From assembly GCF_022808775.1 (NCBI RefSeq), contig NZ_JAKZLA010000009.1, positions 62,001 to 126,000 on the forward strand: DNA of 64,000 bases. Reading direction: 5' to 3'. How positions within the stretch are numbered: position 1 is the stretch's first letter; each line of letters begins with the position of its first letter. The notes under the pieces are model-generated. The model worked only from the letters and a program-made list of their open reading frames with translations. It had not been told where the DNA came from and made no database searches. Below, one piece after another: positions 54,835 through 63,053 of this stretch. The position numbers were made by a program, and so were the translations under genes. The stretch is from Geothrix terrae. Its GTDB lineage: Bacteria; Acidobacteriota; Holophagae; Holophagales; Holophagaceae.

Positions 54835-56211
54835 ATGAAAACCCCCCTTCTGCCACTCATCCTTGTCGGGCTTCCGAGCATGGCGCAAACCGCCGCAACG
54901 CCTCAGGCGACACCGGTTCCCGCGGCTCCGGCCGCTCAATTGGTCAAGCCCGCCGAGCCATTTGCGTTCGCCGATTTCACATGGCTCAACGGGAACAGTC
55001 GCCAGAAGGACGCCATTCTCGATTCCAAATATTTCACCGGCGAGTTCCGGGCAGACCTGAACCTGGTCTACGACTTCAACCACCCCAAGGACCATACTCT
55101 GGGGGGCTCCAGCGAACTTGGCCGCACCAACGAAGTGCACGTCCAGCAGCTGGGCATCGGTGGGGACTTCCACTGGGAGAACGTGCGAGGACGGCTCATG
55201 ACCCAGTTCGGCCTGTACTCCACCATGACGCCACGCAACGATGCCAGCACTGCTAACGGCCAGTGGCAAACGGACAACGCCTATCGCTACGTATCCGAGG
55301 CCTACGGTGGCTACCACTTCAATGTGATGAACGGTCTCAACCTCGATGCCGGCATATTCATGTCCTACATCGGCCTCTTCAGCTACTACAACTTCGATAA
55401 CTGGGCCTATCAGCCCTCGTACGTGTCATCCAACACACCTTGGTTCTTCAACGGCATCCGCGTCCAGTTGTTTCCCAGCGACAAGCTGAAGCTGGAGTTG
55501 TGGCTCACGAACGGCTGGCAGTCCTACAACACCTTCAACAACACCCCGGGCATCGGCGGATCGGTGACCTACCGGCCCAACGGGAACTGGTGCTTCATCT
55601 CCAATGATTACTTCCTGGGGGCCGACACCCTCGGCAACCAGAAGCGCACGCGGCGCCACACCGACAACAGCATCGAGTGGAAGTACTGGGACAAACCGGA
55701 GCATCTCCTTTCCAAGATGGCTACGTCCTTCACCTTCGACCTCGGTGACGAACAGGGCGGTGGCGTGAGCCGGAACAGCCACGATCCAAACAACCCCAAA
55801 CAGTATTTCGTCGGGTGGATGCTCTACCAGCGCTTCTGGTTCGACCATGACCGCCAGGCCCTCACCTTGGGCGGCGGCGCCATCACCAACCCCGGTCGCT
55901 ACCTGGTGCTGATGCCACCCATCAACGGGGCCACCGCCGCCTCGGGCACCCCGTACTTCACCCAGAACCCCGGGGATACCTACCATGCCTGGGATTGGTC
56001 TCTCACCTACGACGTCATGCCGAACCAGTGGATCACCTTCCGCGGAGAGTTCAACCGCCGCGGCGCCAACGTGCCCTACTTCTCAGGCCCCGGTGGCGTG
56101 ACACCTCCCGGCGGCAACCAGGGCGCACCGGGTTCGGCCGTGGCCGGATGGACCCCAGACCTTCGCAAGACCGAGAGTCGCCTCACCCTCGCCATGCTTG
56201 TGAAGTTCTAG
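54835..56211 (+). CDS. outer-membrane beta-barrel porin (BBP2/OmpL-like)
   Basis: A 458-residue exported protein: signal peptide (MKTPLLPLILVGLPSMAQ), a short Ala/Pro linker, and an aromatic-rich barrel with many alternating strands. Examples are FADFTWLNGNSRQKDAIL, EAYGGYHFNVMNGLNLDAGI and WLTNGWQSYNTFNNTPG. It ends in LTLAMLVKF with the terminal Phe. The family is the putative beta-barrel porin-2 group. I chose the ATG at 54835 (GGAG upstream); a GTG three bases earlier is possible. It is probably controlled by the divergent activator. Confidence 0.85.
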   Translation: MKTPLLPLILVGLPSMAQTAATPQATPVPAAPAAQLVKPAEPFAFADFTWLNGNSRQKDAILDSKYFTGEFRADLNLVYDFNHPKDHTLGGSSELGRTNEVHVQQLGIGGDFHWENVRGRLMTQFGLYSTMTPRNDASTANGQWQTDNAYRYVSEAYGGYHFNVMNGLNLDAGIFMSYIGLFSYYNFDNWAYQPSYVSSNTPWFFNGIRVQLFPSDKLKLELWLTNGWQSYNTFNNTPGIGGSVTYRPNGNWCFISNDYFLGADTLGNQKRTRRHTDNSIEWKYWDKPEHLLSKMATSFTFDLGDEQGGGVSRNSHDPNNPKQYFVGWMLYQRFWFDHDRQALTLGGGAITNPGRYLVLMPPINGATAASGTPYFTQNPGDTYHAWDWSLTYDVMPNQWITFRGEFNRRGANVPYFSGPGGVTPPGGNQGAPGSAVAGWTPDLRKTESRLTLAMLVKF

Positions 56212-56480
56212 GAAGCGCGGCAGTGGGTTACCTAACGTCTCACCAGCCATTCCCCCATTCCCAAACGACTTGAACCCGGTCATGGCTCGTGGCCACGATG
56301 AAAGACTTTCCCGTGACGAAATAAAGTCGTTAAGACGAAATGAAACCCTCAAATCATGGATTGACTCGTGAGTGCTTGGCTTTTGTCTTTTATAAACATT
56401 TAAATATTTATAGTTACAAATCGAATTCCATTTGGCATCTTACCTGCTCTGATCGCACCGACCCGATTGGGAGGTGAGTT

Positions 56481-56978
56481 GTGCGGGAGATTCATGAGGG
56501 AACTCTGGCAAGGAACAGGGGGCGCGGCCTTCAGCGTACCCCAGGGGGACTCCCAATCCGTGGATTGAGGTTTCTGCCGCTGATCGCCTCGGCCCTGGCC
56601 GCCGCTTCCAGCCTCACCGCTCAGCCTCCTGGTCAAGGCGACCGGGCGGCTGAACGGATGCAGGCGACCAGGAGAGTTCCCAAGCAGCCGCAGGCCAGGG
56701 ACCAGGACAGGGAGCGGGCCAACCTCGCCCTTCGCAGCGTCTCGTCTCGGAGTACCGGTCCCACAGTACGTTTCCTTGTGGATGCGGGGCCTGTCTCCAA
56801 CGTCATCACGATGTTCGTGGACCTGAACGGGATGATGGTTCAGGGATCCCTCGTTCCTGTGCAGGCCGCTAAGGCGCCGAGCGAGATTCAAGATCTAAGT
56901 AACAGGGACCGCCTAGAGGACGGTGCCCCCCGATGCGTCCGGCGTGAAGCAGGCATTCGGACCACCTGCAGGTTCTAG
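56481..56978 (+). CDS. small exported protein with GTG start
   Basis: A 165-residue frame that begins with GTG after a strong GGGAGGTG ribosome site. A basic N-terminus leads to a hydrophobic signal segment (GLRFLPLIASALAAASSLTAQ). The mature part is Arg/Gln-rich at first and then mixed (RFLVDAGPVSNVITMFVDLNG). The ribosome site and signal argue for a real gene, but an antisense frame (56400-56891) is also open. No family is recognised. Confidence 0.45.
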   Translation: MREIHEGTLARNRGRGLQRTPGGLPIRGLRFLPLIASALAAASSLTAQPPGQGDRAAERMQATRRVPKQPQARDQDRERANLALRSVSSRSTGPTVRFLVDAGPVSNVITMFVDLNGMMVQGSLVPVQAAKAPSEIQDLSNRDRLEDGAPRCVRREAGIRTTCRF

Positions 56979-57055
56979 GGAAAGCGAAAACACGGTTCCC
57001 TGGCCCTGAGGCAAGGGCAGGGAATGCCATCTGGATTCAAAAAAAAAGGACGCTC

Positions 57056-57838
57056 ATGCGAACAGTTCTGCCGTCGATTCTTGCGATCATGCTCTCCGCC
57101 GCCAGCCTCCTGGCAGCCGATCTCACACTGACCCAGACCGGCGTGGGTCACGGTCATGAATGGGAACAGATCCAGCTTTGGTCGTCCCGATACATGCGTA
57201 TCAACCAACCTGGAAACCAAGTGGATTTTCTGGTCGATTTCACCCAGGGAGTTTCCTACCACATCGATCACGACAAGAAGCTCATCCAGAAGATGAACTG
57301 GGATGACCTTGAAATTGCAGCGAAGGTTCTTGGAGAGAAGTTGAAGAACCTGCCTCCCTTGATTCAGAAGGCGTTGGGTGCCAACGATGCTCCCGTCTCC
57401 GTGGTAGACCAAGGTTCTGAGATCATCCTCGACCGCGAGTGCCACAAGTGGAAGATCGTCGTGGGCCCGACGACCATCGAGACCAGCAACGATCCGTCGA
57501 TCACTCCTCCGGTTCCCGCGATCCCCTATCAGCGCTTTCTCAGGCTTCATAACGTCATCGGCCAGCCACAGACCAATGCTGCCCCACTCCTCAAAGCCGG
57601 TGAAGAACTGACCAGAGTGCAAGGCCTCGCGCTGAAGTACTGCATCGTACTACCCATTGCCGGGCAGACGACCACCCTCACCACTCATATCGAAGAAGGG
57701 CCCATCCCTCCCTCAGCCTTCGAACTGCCTTCGGACTACCAGGTGGAAGACTCGGGCAAGAAGGTGCTGGAGAACCTGGGCGTATACGTCAGTCATTCTG
57801 TTCCTGTAAGCCAGGTCCAGCCGTGTTCAGGGATTTGA
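57056..57838 (+). CDS. periplasmic protein of unknown function
   Basis: A 260-residue exported protein: signal peptide (ILAIMLSAASLLAADL), then a beta-rich domain (QIQLWSSRYMRINQPGNQVDFLVDF, VSYHIDHDKKLIQKMNW). The pattern resembles DUF4412-type lipid-binding-like proteins, with low certainty. Its end overlaps the GTG start of the MscS gene by 16 bases, so the two are probably cotranscribed. Confidence 0.7.
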   Translation: MRTVLPSILAIMLSAASLLAADLTLTQTGVGHGHEWEQIQLWSSRYMRINQPGNQVDFLVDFTQGVSYHIDHDKKLIQKMNWDDLEIAAKVLGEKLKNLPPLIQKALGANDAPVSVVDQGSEIILDRECHKWKIVVGPTTIETSNDPSITPPVPAIPYQRFLRLHNVIGQPQTNAAPLLKAGEELTRVQGLALKYCIVLPIAGQTTTLTTHIEEGPIPPSAFELPSDYQVEDSGKKVLENLGVYVSHSVPVSQVQPCSGI

Positions 57839-59238
57839 GGACCGTTGTCAGCCCGTGGCGGCGATGGGTGGCCATTGGCCTGCTACTGACGGCAGGCGTT
57901 CTGGCCGTCTCAGCACTGGGCGATGGCCACGGCTACCCTGTGCTGGTGCGGGTGCGTGAGCTTGTGGTCTGGGCTCTGGGCTCCTATCTGGGAATCCGGG
58001 TCTTCACCCACGTGTTGCTGGACCCGCTGTTGAGCCACTGGCGCACCTCCACCCCTGGGTTCGCCCGGGATCTGGTGGTGGTGACCCTGTATTTGGGTAC
58101 CGCCGTGTTCCTGCTTCACAAGTCGGTAGGCGTGAACCTGGGCACCCTGATGAGCACCGGTGCCATCGCCGCCGCGGTATTGGGTCTTTCCATGCAGGAG
58201 ACTTTGGGCAACCTGTTCGCCGGCGTCTCTATGAGCCTGGCCCCGGCGTTCCGCGTGGACGACTGGGTGGAGGTCACAGGCAACCTGAGGGGCGGCAGCG
58301 GTCAAGAGACCTTCATCGGTCGCGTGGATGCCATGACCTGGCGCACGGTCCAGATCATCACCGAGAACGGCGACACCAGCATCTTTCCGAACCGGATCCT
58401 CGCCCAGGCGGTGGTCACCAACCTCTATGCCCCTTCCGGTCTGCACCGGCGCACCCTGAAGGTGACCGTGGCGCCCCACGACACCATGGTAGCCACTCTG
58501 GCGGCCCTGGAGCAGGCCCTGGGTGGCATCCCCCACCCTCCAGACCACAAGCCCGAGGTCAGATCCCACAGCTTCGACATGGGCGGGGTGGTGTTAGAGA
58601 TTCGGTTCTGGGCCCTGGGTTGGCGTCACGGCCGGGCCGCCAACTTCCAGGCGGTGCGCCTAACCCAGACGGTGTTGAACCGCCTGGGGGTGCCTCTGCT
58701 GGGACCTCACGGGCCCACCCCCACCAGGACCCACCCAGTGTTGCTCCAGGACGGGGTCTTGGAGGACATCCTGGAACGCTTCGGGCTGCCGGGAGAGTTG
58801 GCCCAGGAGCTCAAGGAACGTGTGGTCCTGCGCCGGACGGAACCAGGCGAGGGAGTAATCCGGGAAGGGGATCCGGGCGAATCCCTATTCATGGTCATGG
58901 CCGGCACTCTTCAGGCCATGAAGGTGGTCGAGCGCTTCGAGCCCTACACCGGGCTGTTCTGGGAGGGGATCGGAGAACTCGGTCCCGGGGACTGGTTCGG
59001 CGAAGGGTCCCTGCTCACGGGCGCCCCCCGCCGGGCCACAGTGGTGGCTGCGACGGTCTGCGAGCTGGTGGAGGTGCCCAAGGCCGCCTTCGAACACGTC
59101 CTGCGCAGCGCCCCCCATCTGGTGGAGGGCCTGGTCGAACTGAAGGAATCCAGGTCCGGACACATGGCTGACTTGCCCAAGACGGCCAATCGCCGAGACT
59201 TGGCGCGGGTGGAGATCAAGCGCTGGTTCGGGCTCTAA
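57823..59238 (+). CDS. MscS-type channel with a cyclic-nucleotide-binding domain
   Basis: A 471-residue protein. The N-terminal part has four hydrophobic helices. The pore helix and beta domain follow in MscS style (TGAIAAAVLGLSMQETLGNLFAGVSMSLAPAFRVDDWVEV, then GRVDAMTWRTVQIITENGD and FPNRILAQAVV). The C-terminal part (about 325-440) is a cNMP-binding fold (EPGEGVIREGDPGESLFMVM, GELGPGDWFGEGSLLTGAPRRATVVA). It resembles the ligand-gated bCNG subclass of MscS. The start is GTG, inside the preceding gene. Confidence 0.92.
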   Translation: MFRDLRTVVSPWRRWVAIGLLLTAGVLAVSALGDGHGYPVLVRVRELVVWALGSYLGIRVFTHVLLDPLLSHWRTSTPGFARDLVVVTLYLGTAVFLLHKSVGVNLGTLMSTGAIAAAVLGLSMQETLGNLFAGVSMSLAPAFRVDDWVEVTGNLRGGSGQETFIGRVDAMTWRTVQIITENGDTSIFPNRILAQAVVTNLYAPSGLHRRTLKVTVAPHDTMVATLAALEQALGGIPHPPDHKPEVRSHSFDMGGVVLEIRFWALGWRHGRAANFQAVRLTQTVLNRLGVPLLGPHGPTPTRTHPVLLQDGVLEDILERFGLPGELAQELKERVVLRRTEPGEGVIREGDPGESLFMVMAGTLQAMKVVERFEPYTGLFWEGIGELGPGDWFGEGSLLTGAPRRATVVAATVCELVEVPKAAFEHVLRSAPHLVEGLVELKESRSGHMADLPKTANRRDLARVEIKRWFGL

Positions 59239-59244
59239 ATCCAT

Positions 59245-61905
59245 ATGCGAAGTTTCCTTGCCATCCTCTTCCTGAGTTTCTGCTTCGGGGCGCAGGCCCA
59301 GGAACGCCTCGCGCTGACCGTGAGTCCACCGGACCAGCGGTTCCGTTTCCTGCCGGTGCTCCACGCCCCCGGCGAGCGCCCCCTCGTGCTGGCTCTGCGG
59401 GGCGGGAGTGCCAAGGGCTTGGCCCATGCCGGCGTGCTGCGGCGCCTTGAGGAGGAAGGCTGGCACCCCGAGGGAATCGTGGGCACCAGCGCCGGCAGCT
59501 TCGCGGCGGCGCTCTACGCCAGCGGTTTCGGTGGGGTCGGGGCCGAGCGGATCTTCTTGCGCCGGGACTACTCCCTGGTGCTCGATGATCGACGGCGGAC
59601 GCCGGGCCTGAGCGCCTCCGAGGACGAAGAACGGCACGGCACCTTGATGGGACTCTCCTTCGTCGGCGGTCGACCCATCCTTGTGCCCGGCGAGGACCGA
59701 GCGCGCCGCCTGCGGATCGCCCTGTTCGAAACCCTGGCCCGGGCTCAGGCGCTGGGTGGCTCGGACTTCGACCGGCTTGGTTCACGCCTGCGGATTGTGA
59801 CTTCCAGCCTCACGCGGGGCGAGGCCCGAATTCTGGCCCAGGGGGACCTGGTGGATGCGGTGAAGGCCTCCATGTCCATTCCGGGTTTGTTGGCCCCCGT
59901 AGCCATCGGCGATGAGCGCCTGGTGGACGGCGGCCTAGTGGAGAACCTGCCCGCCATGGCAGCCCGCTCGGCCTTTCCCGGCGCTCGCATCCTCGCCGTG
60001 AACATCGGGCGCACCTGGGATGCCACACCACCTTCCGACATCCTAGCCCTGCTGGACCGCAGCCTCGACCTGGCCATGCGGGTCACCGAAGCGCGGAGCG
60101 AGGCGAATTCGGATCTGGTGATCCGGCCCGAGACCGACAAGGTGGACGAGTTCGCCTACCGGGGCAAGGAGTCCCTGCTCTTCGAGGCTGGCGCGACCGC
60201 CCTGAGTGGCGCCCTGCCCCAGTTGGAGTCCCTCCTGATGTCGGATGCCGGGGTTCCGGCCGCAGCCACCCTGAGGGTGGATGGCCCCGGCCATCCTGAT
60301 CTGGCTGGGTTGCTGGCAGACACCCGACCGGCCGCCGGTCCCTGGTGCCGCGCCGACCTCTGGCGCCTGCTCCGCCGCGCCCACCGGAGGCTGCCTCTGG
60401 ACCGGGCCTGGGTGGACCTGCCCGCCACTCCTGAAGGCGAGGCGACCTTCCACTGGGAGCCTGCGGATCTCATCCGGCGGGTACAGTTGGACCTGCCCGC
60501 GGACTGGGCCACGGCCTACAAGGCCCGAGTGGCCCAGAGCCTGCATGAGCGGGGCCTGGTCCCGGGGCAGCCCTTCCACGCCGCACGCTTCGGACTGGCT
60601 GAACAGGAACTCCTCGCCGAGGCCGTCGGCAAGGGCGCAGCCATGCTAGATCTGCGGGGCAGCGGTTTCGCCAATGGGGTGCTCACCCTCGCGGTGCGTG
60701 AGCCCCGCCTGGTGCGCGTCGAAGTGGAGCCTGGCCCCGTGGCAGCCCCTACCCATGCCATTGCCCAGGGACTGGAAGGTCAGGCGCTTCGCGCCTCGGA
60801 ACTGGAGGAGGTGCTGGGACGCGCCCAGGACCGCATGGGCATTCAGCGGCTGGAGACGCGCCTCCAAGAGCGCGAAGAGGGCCTTGTCCTCAACCTCCGC
60901 CCCGTGGGCAGCCAACCCACCCTGCTGAACCTCACCCTGGCCTACGAAAGTGACTGGGGCCCGCACGGCGGCGTCCTTATGCGAGGCCGGAACCTCTTCG
61001 GCGGCGGCGAGAGCGGCTCCATCGAAGCGGTGGCCGACAACCTCCAGAAGCGCCTGGAGGGACACGTGGCCTGGAGCTTCCCCTCCCTTCCGGCCTTGTC
61101 GCTGGGGGCCTTCGGCTCCTGGTCGCAAAACGACGTGCGTGGCGGCGTCCTGTTCGTGGAGCCCATGGCGGACCTAGCCTCGCGCTTCACCCGGAAGGAA
61201 TTGGGCGTGGAGGCCATCCTGCGCTGGGGCAAGGAGGATCGAGCCCGCTTCGGCCTCGCGGCCTTCCAGCACAGGGGCACCTTCACCCGCGCAGGGACCG
61301 ACATCGACACGCCGAATGCAACGGTGGTGAGGGGCTGGCTGGAGTGGGACGATCTGGACTTCCACACCATCCCCACCGAAGGCACCCTCCTGCGCTTTTC
61401 GGCGGATCGGAGCCTCTCCGTGGAAGGCGAGGCCTACCCGTACTGGCGCAGCTATGCCCGGGCCAAACGCCACCAGCCCCTGAGTTCCAACTGGGGACTG
61501 ATGGTGGACACCGAAGTGGCCCTGTCGAAGGATGCGCCGCCGGATCGCCTGTGGATCGCGGGCGGCAGCGATTCCTTCATCGGCACCCGAAGTGCCGCCT
61601 ACCTAATGCCGAACTTGGCGGCCCTAAAGATCGGCCTGCCCTACACCAAGGCTTCAATGGTGGGCACGGGCTGGCAGATCGGCCCCCGCTTCGACCTGGG
61701 TCGGGCCTCTGACCAGCCGTCCACCCTGGGCGATGGCCTGCGCATCGAAGGGTTGGGCCTGGTGGCCAGAACCGGCTTCCGGGAATTCTTCATGGAGCTA
61801 TCTGCCGGCCGGGTGCACCTCCATCGAGGCTCCGCCTCCCAGCACGAGAACCGCGTGTCGATCCTCCTGGGCGCCCGGCCATTCGATCTCTGGCGGCGGA
61901 AGTAG
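59245..61905 (+). CDS. patatin-POTRA-barrel protein (type Vd autotransporter, PlpD-like)
   Basis: An 886-residue exported protein. Signal peptide 1-19. The patatin lipase domain has the oxyanion loop RGGSAKG (52-58), the catalytic S82 in GTSAGS (80-85) and the D-G-G of VDGGLVEN (near 230). A POTRA-like part follows (about 370-560). The C-terminal 330 residues form a 16-stranded Omp85-type barrel (LGAFGSWSQNDVRGGVLFVE, ending VSILLGARPFDLW). Type Vd proteins secrete their own phospholipase through the barrel. It starts 7 bases after the MscS gene. Confidence 0.9.
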   Translation: MRSFLAILFLSFCFGAQAQERLALTVSPPDQRFRFLPVLHAPGERPLVLALRGGSAKGLAHAGVLRRLEEEGWHPEGIVGTSAGSFAAALYASGFGGVGAERIFLRRDYSLVLDDRRRTPGLSASEDEERHGTLMGLSFVGGRPILVPGEDRARRLRIALFETLARAQALGGSDFDRLGSRLRIVTSSLTRGEARILAQGDLVDAVKASMSIPGLLAPVAIGDERLVDGGLVENLPAMAARSAFPGARILAVNIGRTWDATPPSDILALLDRSLDLAMRVTEARSEANSDLVIRPETDKVDEFAYRGKESLLFEAGATALSGALPQLESLLMSDAGVPAAATLRVDGPGHPDLAGLLADTRPAAGPWCRADLWRLLRRAHRRLPLDRAWVDLPATPEGEATFHWEPADLIRRVQLDLPADWATAYKARVAQSLHERGLVPGQPFHAARFGLAEQELLAEAVGKGAAMLDLRGSGFANGVLTLAVREPRLVRVEVEPGPVAAPTHAIAQGLEGQALRASELEEVLGRAQDRMGIQRLETRLQEREEGLVLNLRPVGSQPTLLNLTLAYESDWGPHGGVLMRGRNLFGGGESGSIEAVADNLQKRLEGHVAWSFPSLPALSLGAFGSWSQNDVRGGVLFVEPMADLASRFTRKELGVEAILRWGKEDRARFGLAAFQHRGTFTRAGTDIDTPNATVVRGWLEWDDLDFHTIPTEGTLLRFSADRSLSVEGEAYPYWRSYARAKRHQPLSSNWGLMVDTEVALSKDAPPDRLWIAGGSDSFIGTRSAAYLMPNLAALKIGLPYTKASMVGTGWQIGPRFDLGRASDQPSTLGDGLRIEGLGLVARTGFREFFMELSAGRVHLHRGSASQHENRVSILLGARPFDLWRRK

Positions 61906-61913
61906 ACGAAGCT

Positions 61914-62006
61914 ATGAATGCTGCCTGGATCTCGAGCCTGATCGGGGCCGGTGTCGGGGCGATTCTGGCGAACGCTGCAACAGATCCCGGGAAAGCCCGG
62001 CGATAG
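61914..62006 (+). CDS. 30-residue hydrophobic peptide frame
   Basis: An ATG at 61914 opens a frame with one Gly/Ala-rich hydrophobic segment (AWISSLIGAGVGAILANAA). It follows the patatin gene by eight bases and lacks a clear ribosome site. It may be nothing more than chance. Confidence 0.2.
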   Translation: MNAAWISSLIGAGVGAILANAATDPGKARR

Positions 62007-62602
62007 GAATCCCCAAGTCGTTAGAGGTGGCCACTTGACAGGGTTACAGAAATAGTCGCGTAATTCATTGCATCCAAGGTGCTCATCACCTTGGGACAAC
62101 CCTCCTTTGCCGGTTAACCCGGCCCTCCGGAGACAACCATGATTGACCGCGCCGAAAGGCCCGGGGTCCAAGCCGAAAGCGCTTGTGGAACTCCGGTGCA
62201 ACCGATGCTCTTCGCCCCCAGAGAACTTGGCCTCACTGATCCGTGGGCCGACTTCCTGGATGATCTTCGCACTGGAAATGTCGACACTCTGCCAGCCGCA
62301 TAGAATGGCCACCCAGATCGAGGAAATGGCGCGACATCGCATTCCACTTCGAAGGCAGCGCCATGAACAGCCCTGATGGTGGGGTTTGTCCAATTCCCTG
62401 TATTCCCTGCTCTGGCCTCGAAATTCCCTGCTCCGATGTATAGGGAATTCAGACTGTCTGTGCCCGGAAACACAGCCTGGGGCGCGCTTACTGGTTTCCG
62501 TTCCTTGGTCCGTTGCCCTTGAAATGAGAGAAATCCCTGCAGAATTCCCTGAAACGGGAATTTTCTGGCCGACGATCAGTCTGAAGGATTCACTGCACTA
62601 CC
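62007..62602. other. gap with ATTCCCTG repeats
   Basis: No gene is supported. The stretch 62386-62563 holds repeated ATTCCCTG motifs in both directions, listed separately. It ends at the CTACCAA that precedes the hairpin at 62603. Confidence 0.55.
62393..62562. repeat. cluster of ATTCCCTG motifs
   Basis: ATTCCCTG occurs at 62393, 62402, 62423 and 62544, AATCCCTG at 62532, and inverted forms (AGGGAATT, CGGGAATT) at 62442 and 62555. Spaced direct and inverted short repeats next to an element end resemble recombinase or regulator binding arms. Confidence 0.6.
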
Positions 62603-62639
62603 AATCAAAAGGGCCGACTGCATGTCGGCCCTTTTGATT
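62603..62639. terminator. 16-bp perfect hairpin at the second element end
   Basis: Arms AATCAAAAGGGCCGAC/GTCGGCCCTTTTGATT with a five-base loop. It could terminate in both directions. The core GGCCGACT resembles the hairpin just after the initiator tRNA, and both are preceded by CTACCAA. Confidence 0.8.
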
Positions 62640-62654
62640 AAGTTACGAGAACCC

Positions 62655-62840
62655 GCCAGCCCGTAGGCTGAGACCCGACCAAACAAGATTTGAACATCGA
62701 CCATTCCGGGGTGATTGAGCCAATTTTCACCTACGGAATCCCTGGATCTGCGGAATTCTCGGGGGCCTTTGGGCGCCAGAAAGTGCTCTGAGTTAAGGAT
62801 CCGAGAGTTCGCGCCCGGATCGCTCTCTAGGCAGTTCATC
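62655..62840 (-). pseudogene. decayed 3' part of a ParB-like recombinase-partner gene
   Basis: The sequence GTAGGCTGAGA and, further on, TTAAGGATCCGAGAG...CTCTC can be aligned with the end of the intact ParB-like gene at 27849-28030 (CTAGGCTGAGA, TTAACCATCCGAGAG...CTCTC). The frame is broken. It is a remnant of a second element of the same type, beginning at the same hairpin arrangement. Confidence 0.5.
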
Positions 62841-63053
62841 CTTAACACGACTCCTGTCACCTTTCTGTCACTCACTGGGCCAACCCAAGTGATTCAAAGT
62901 AGGAAAGGGCGAACCGTGAGAACTTCACAACAATCCCCCTTGAGTGAGGTATGAGGTCTGGACGAGATGGGCGAATAGGTTTCCATTCCCCATCTAATTG
63001 AAGATAAGGTGATTAGGAAATTCATTCACCTTTGAGATGGTCGTCAACTCATC

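Noticed and set aside
56400-56891. Minus-strand frame of 163 codons
   Set aside because: The opposite frame has a strong ribosome site and a signal peptide; this one has neither.
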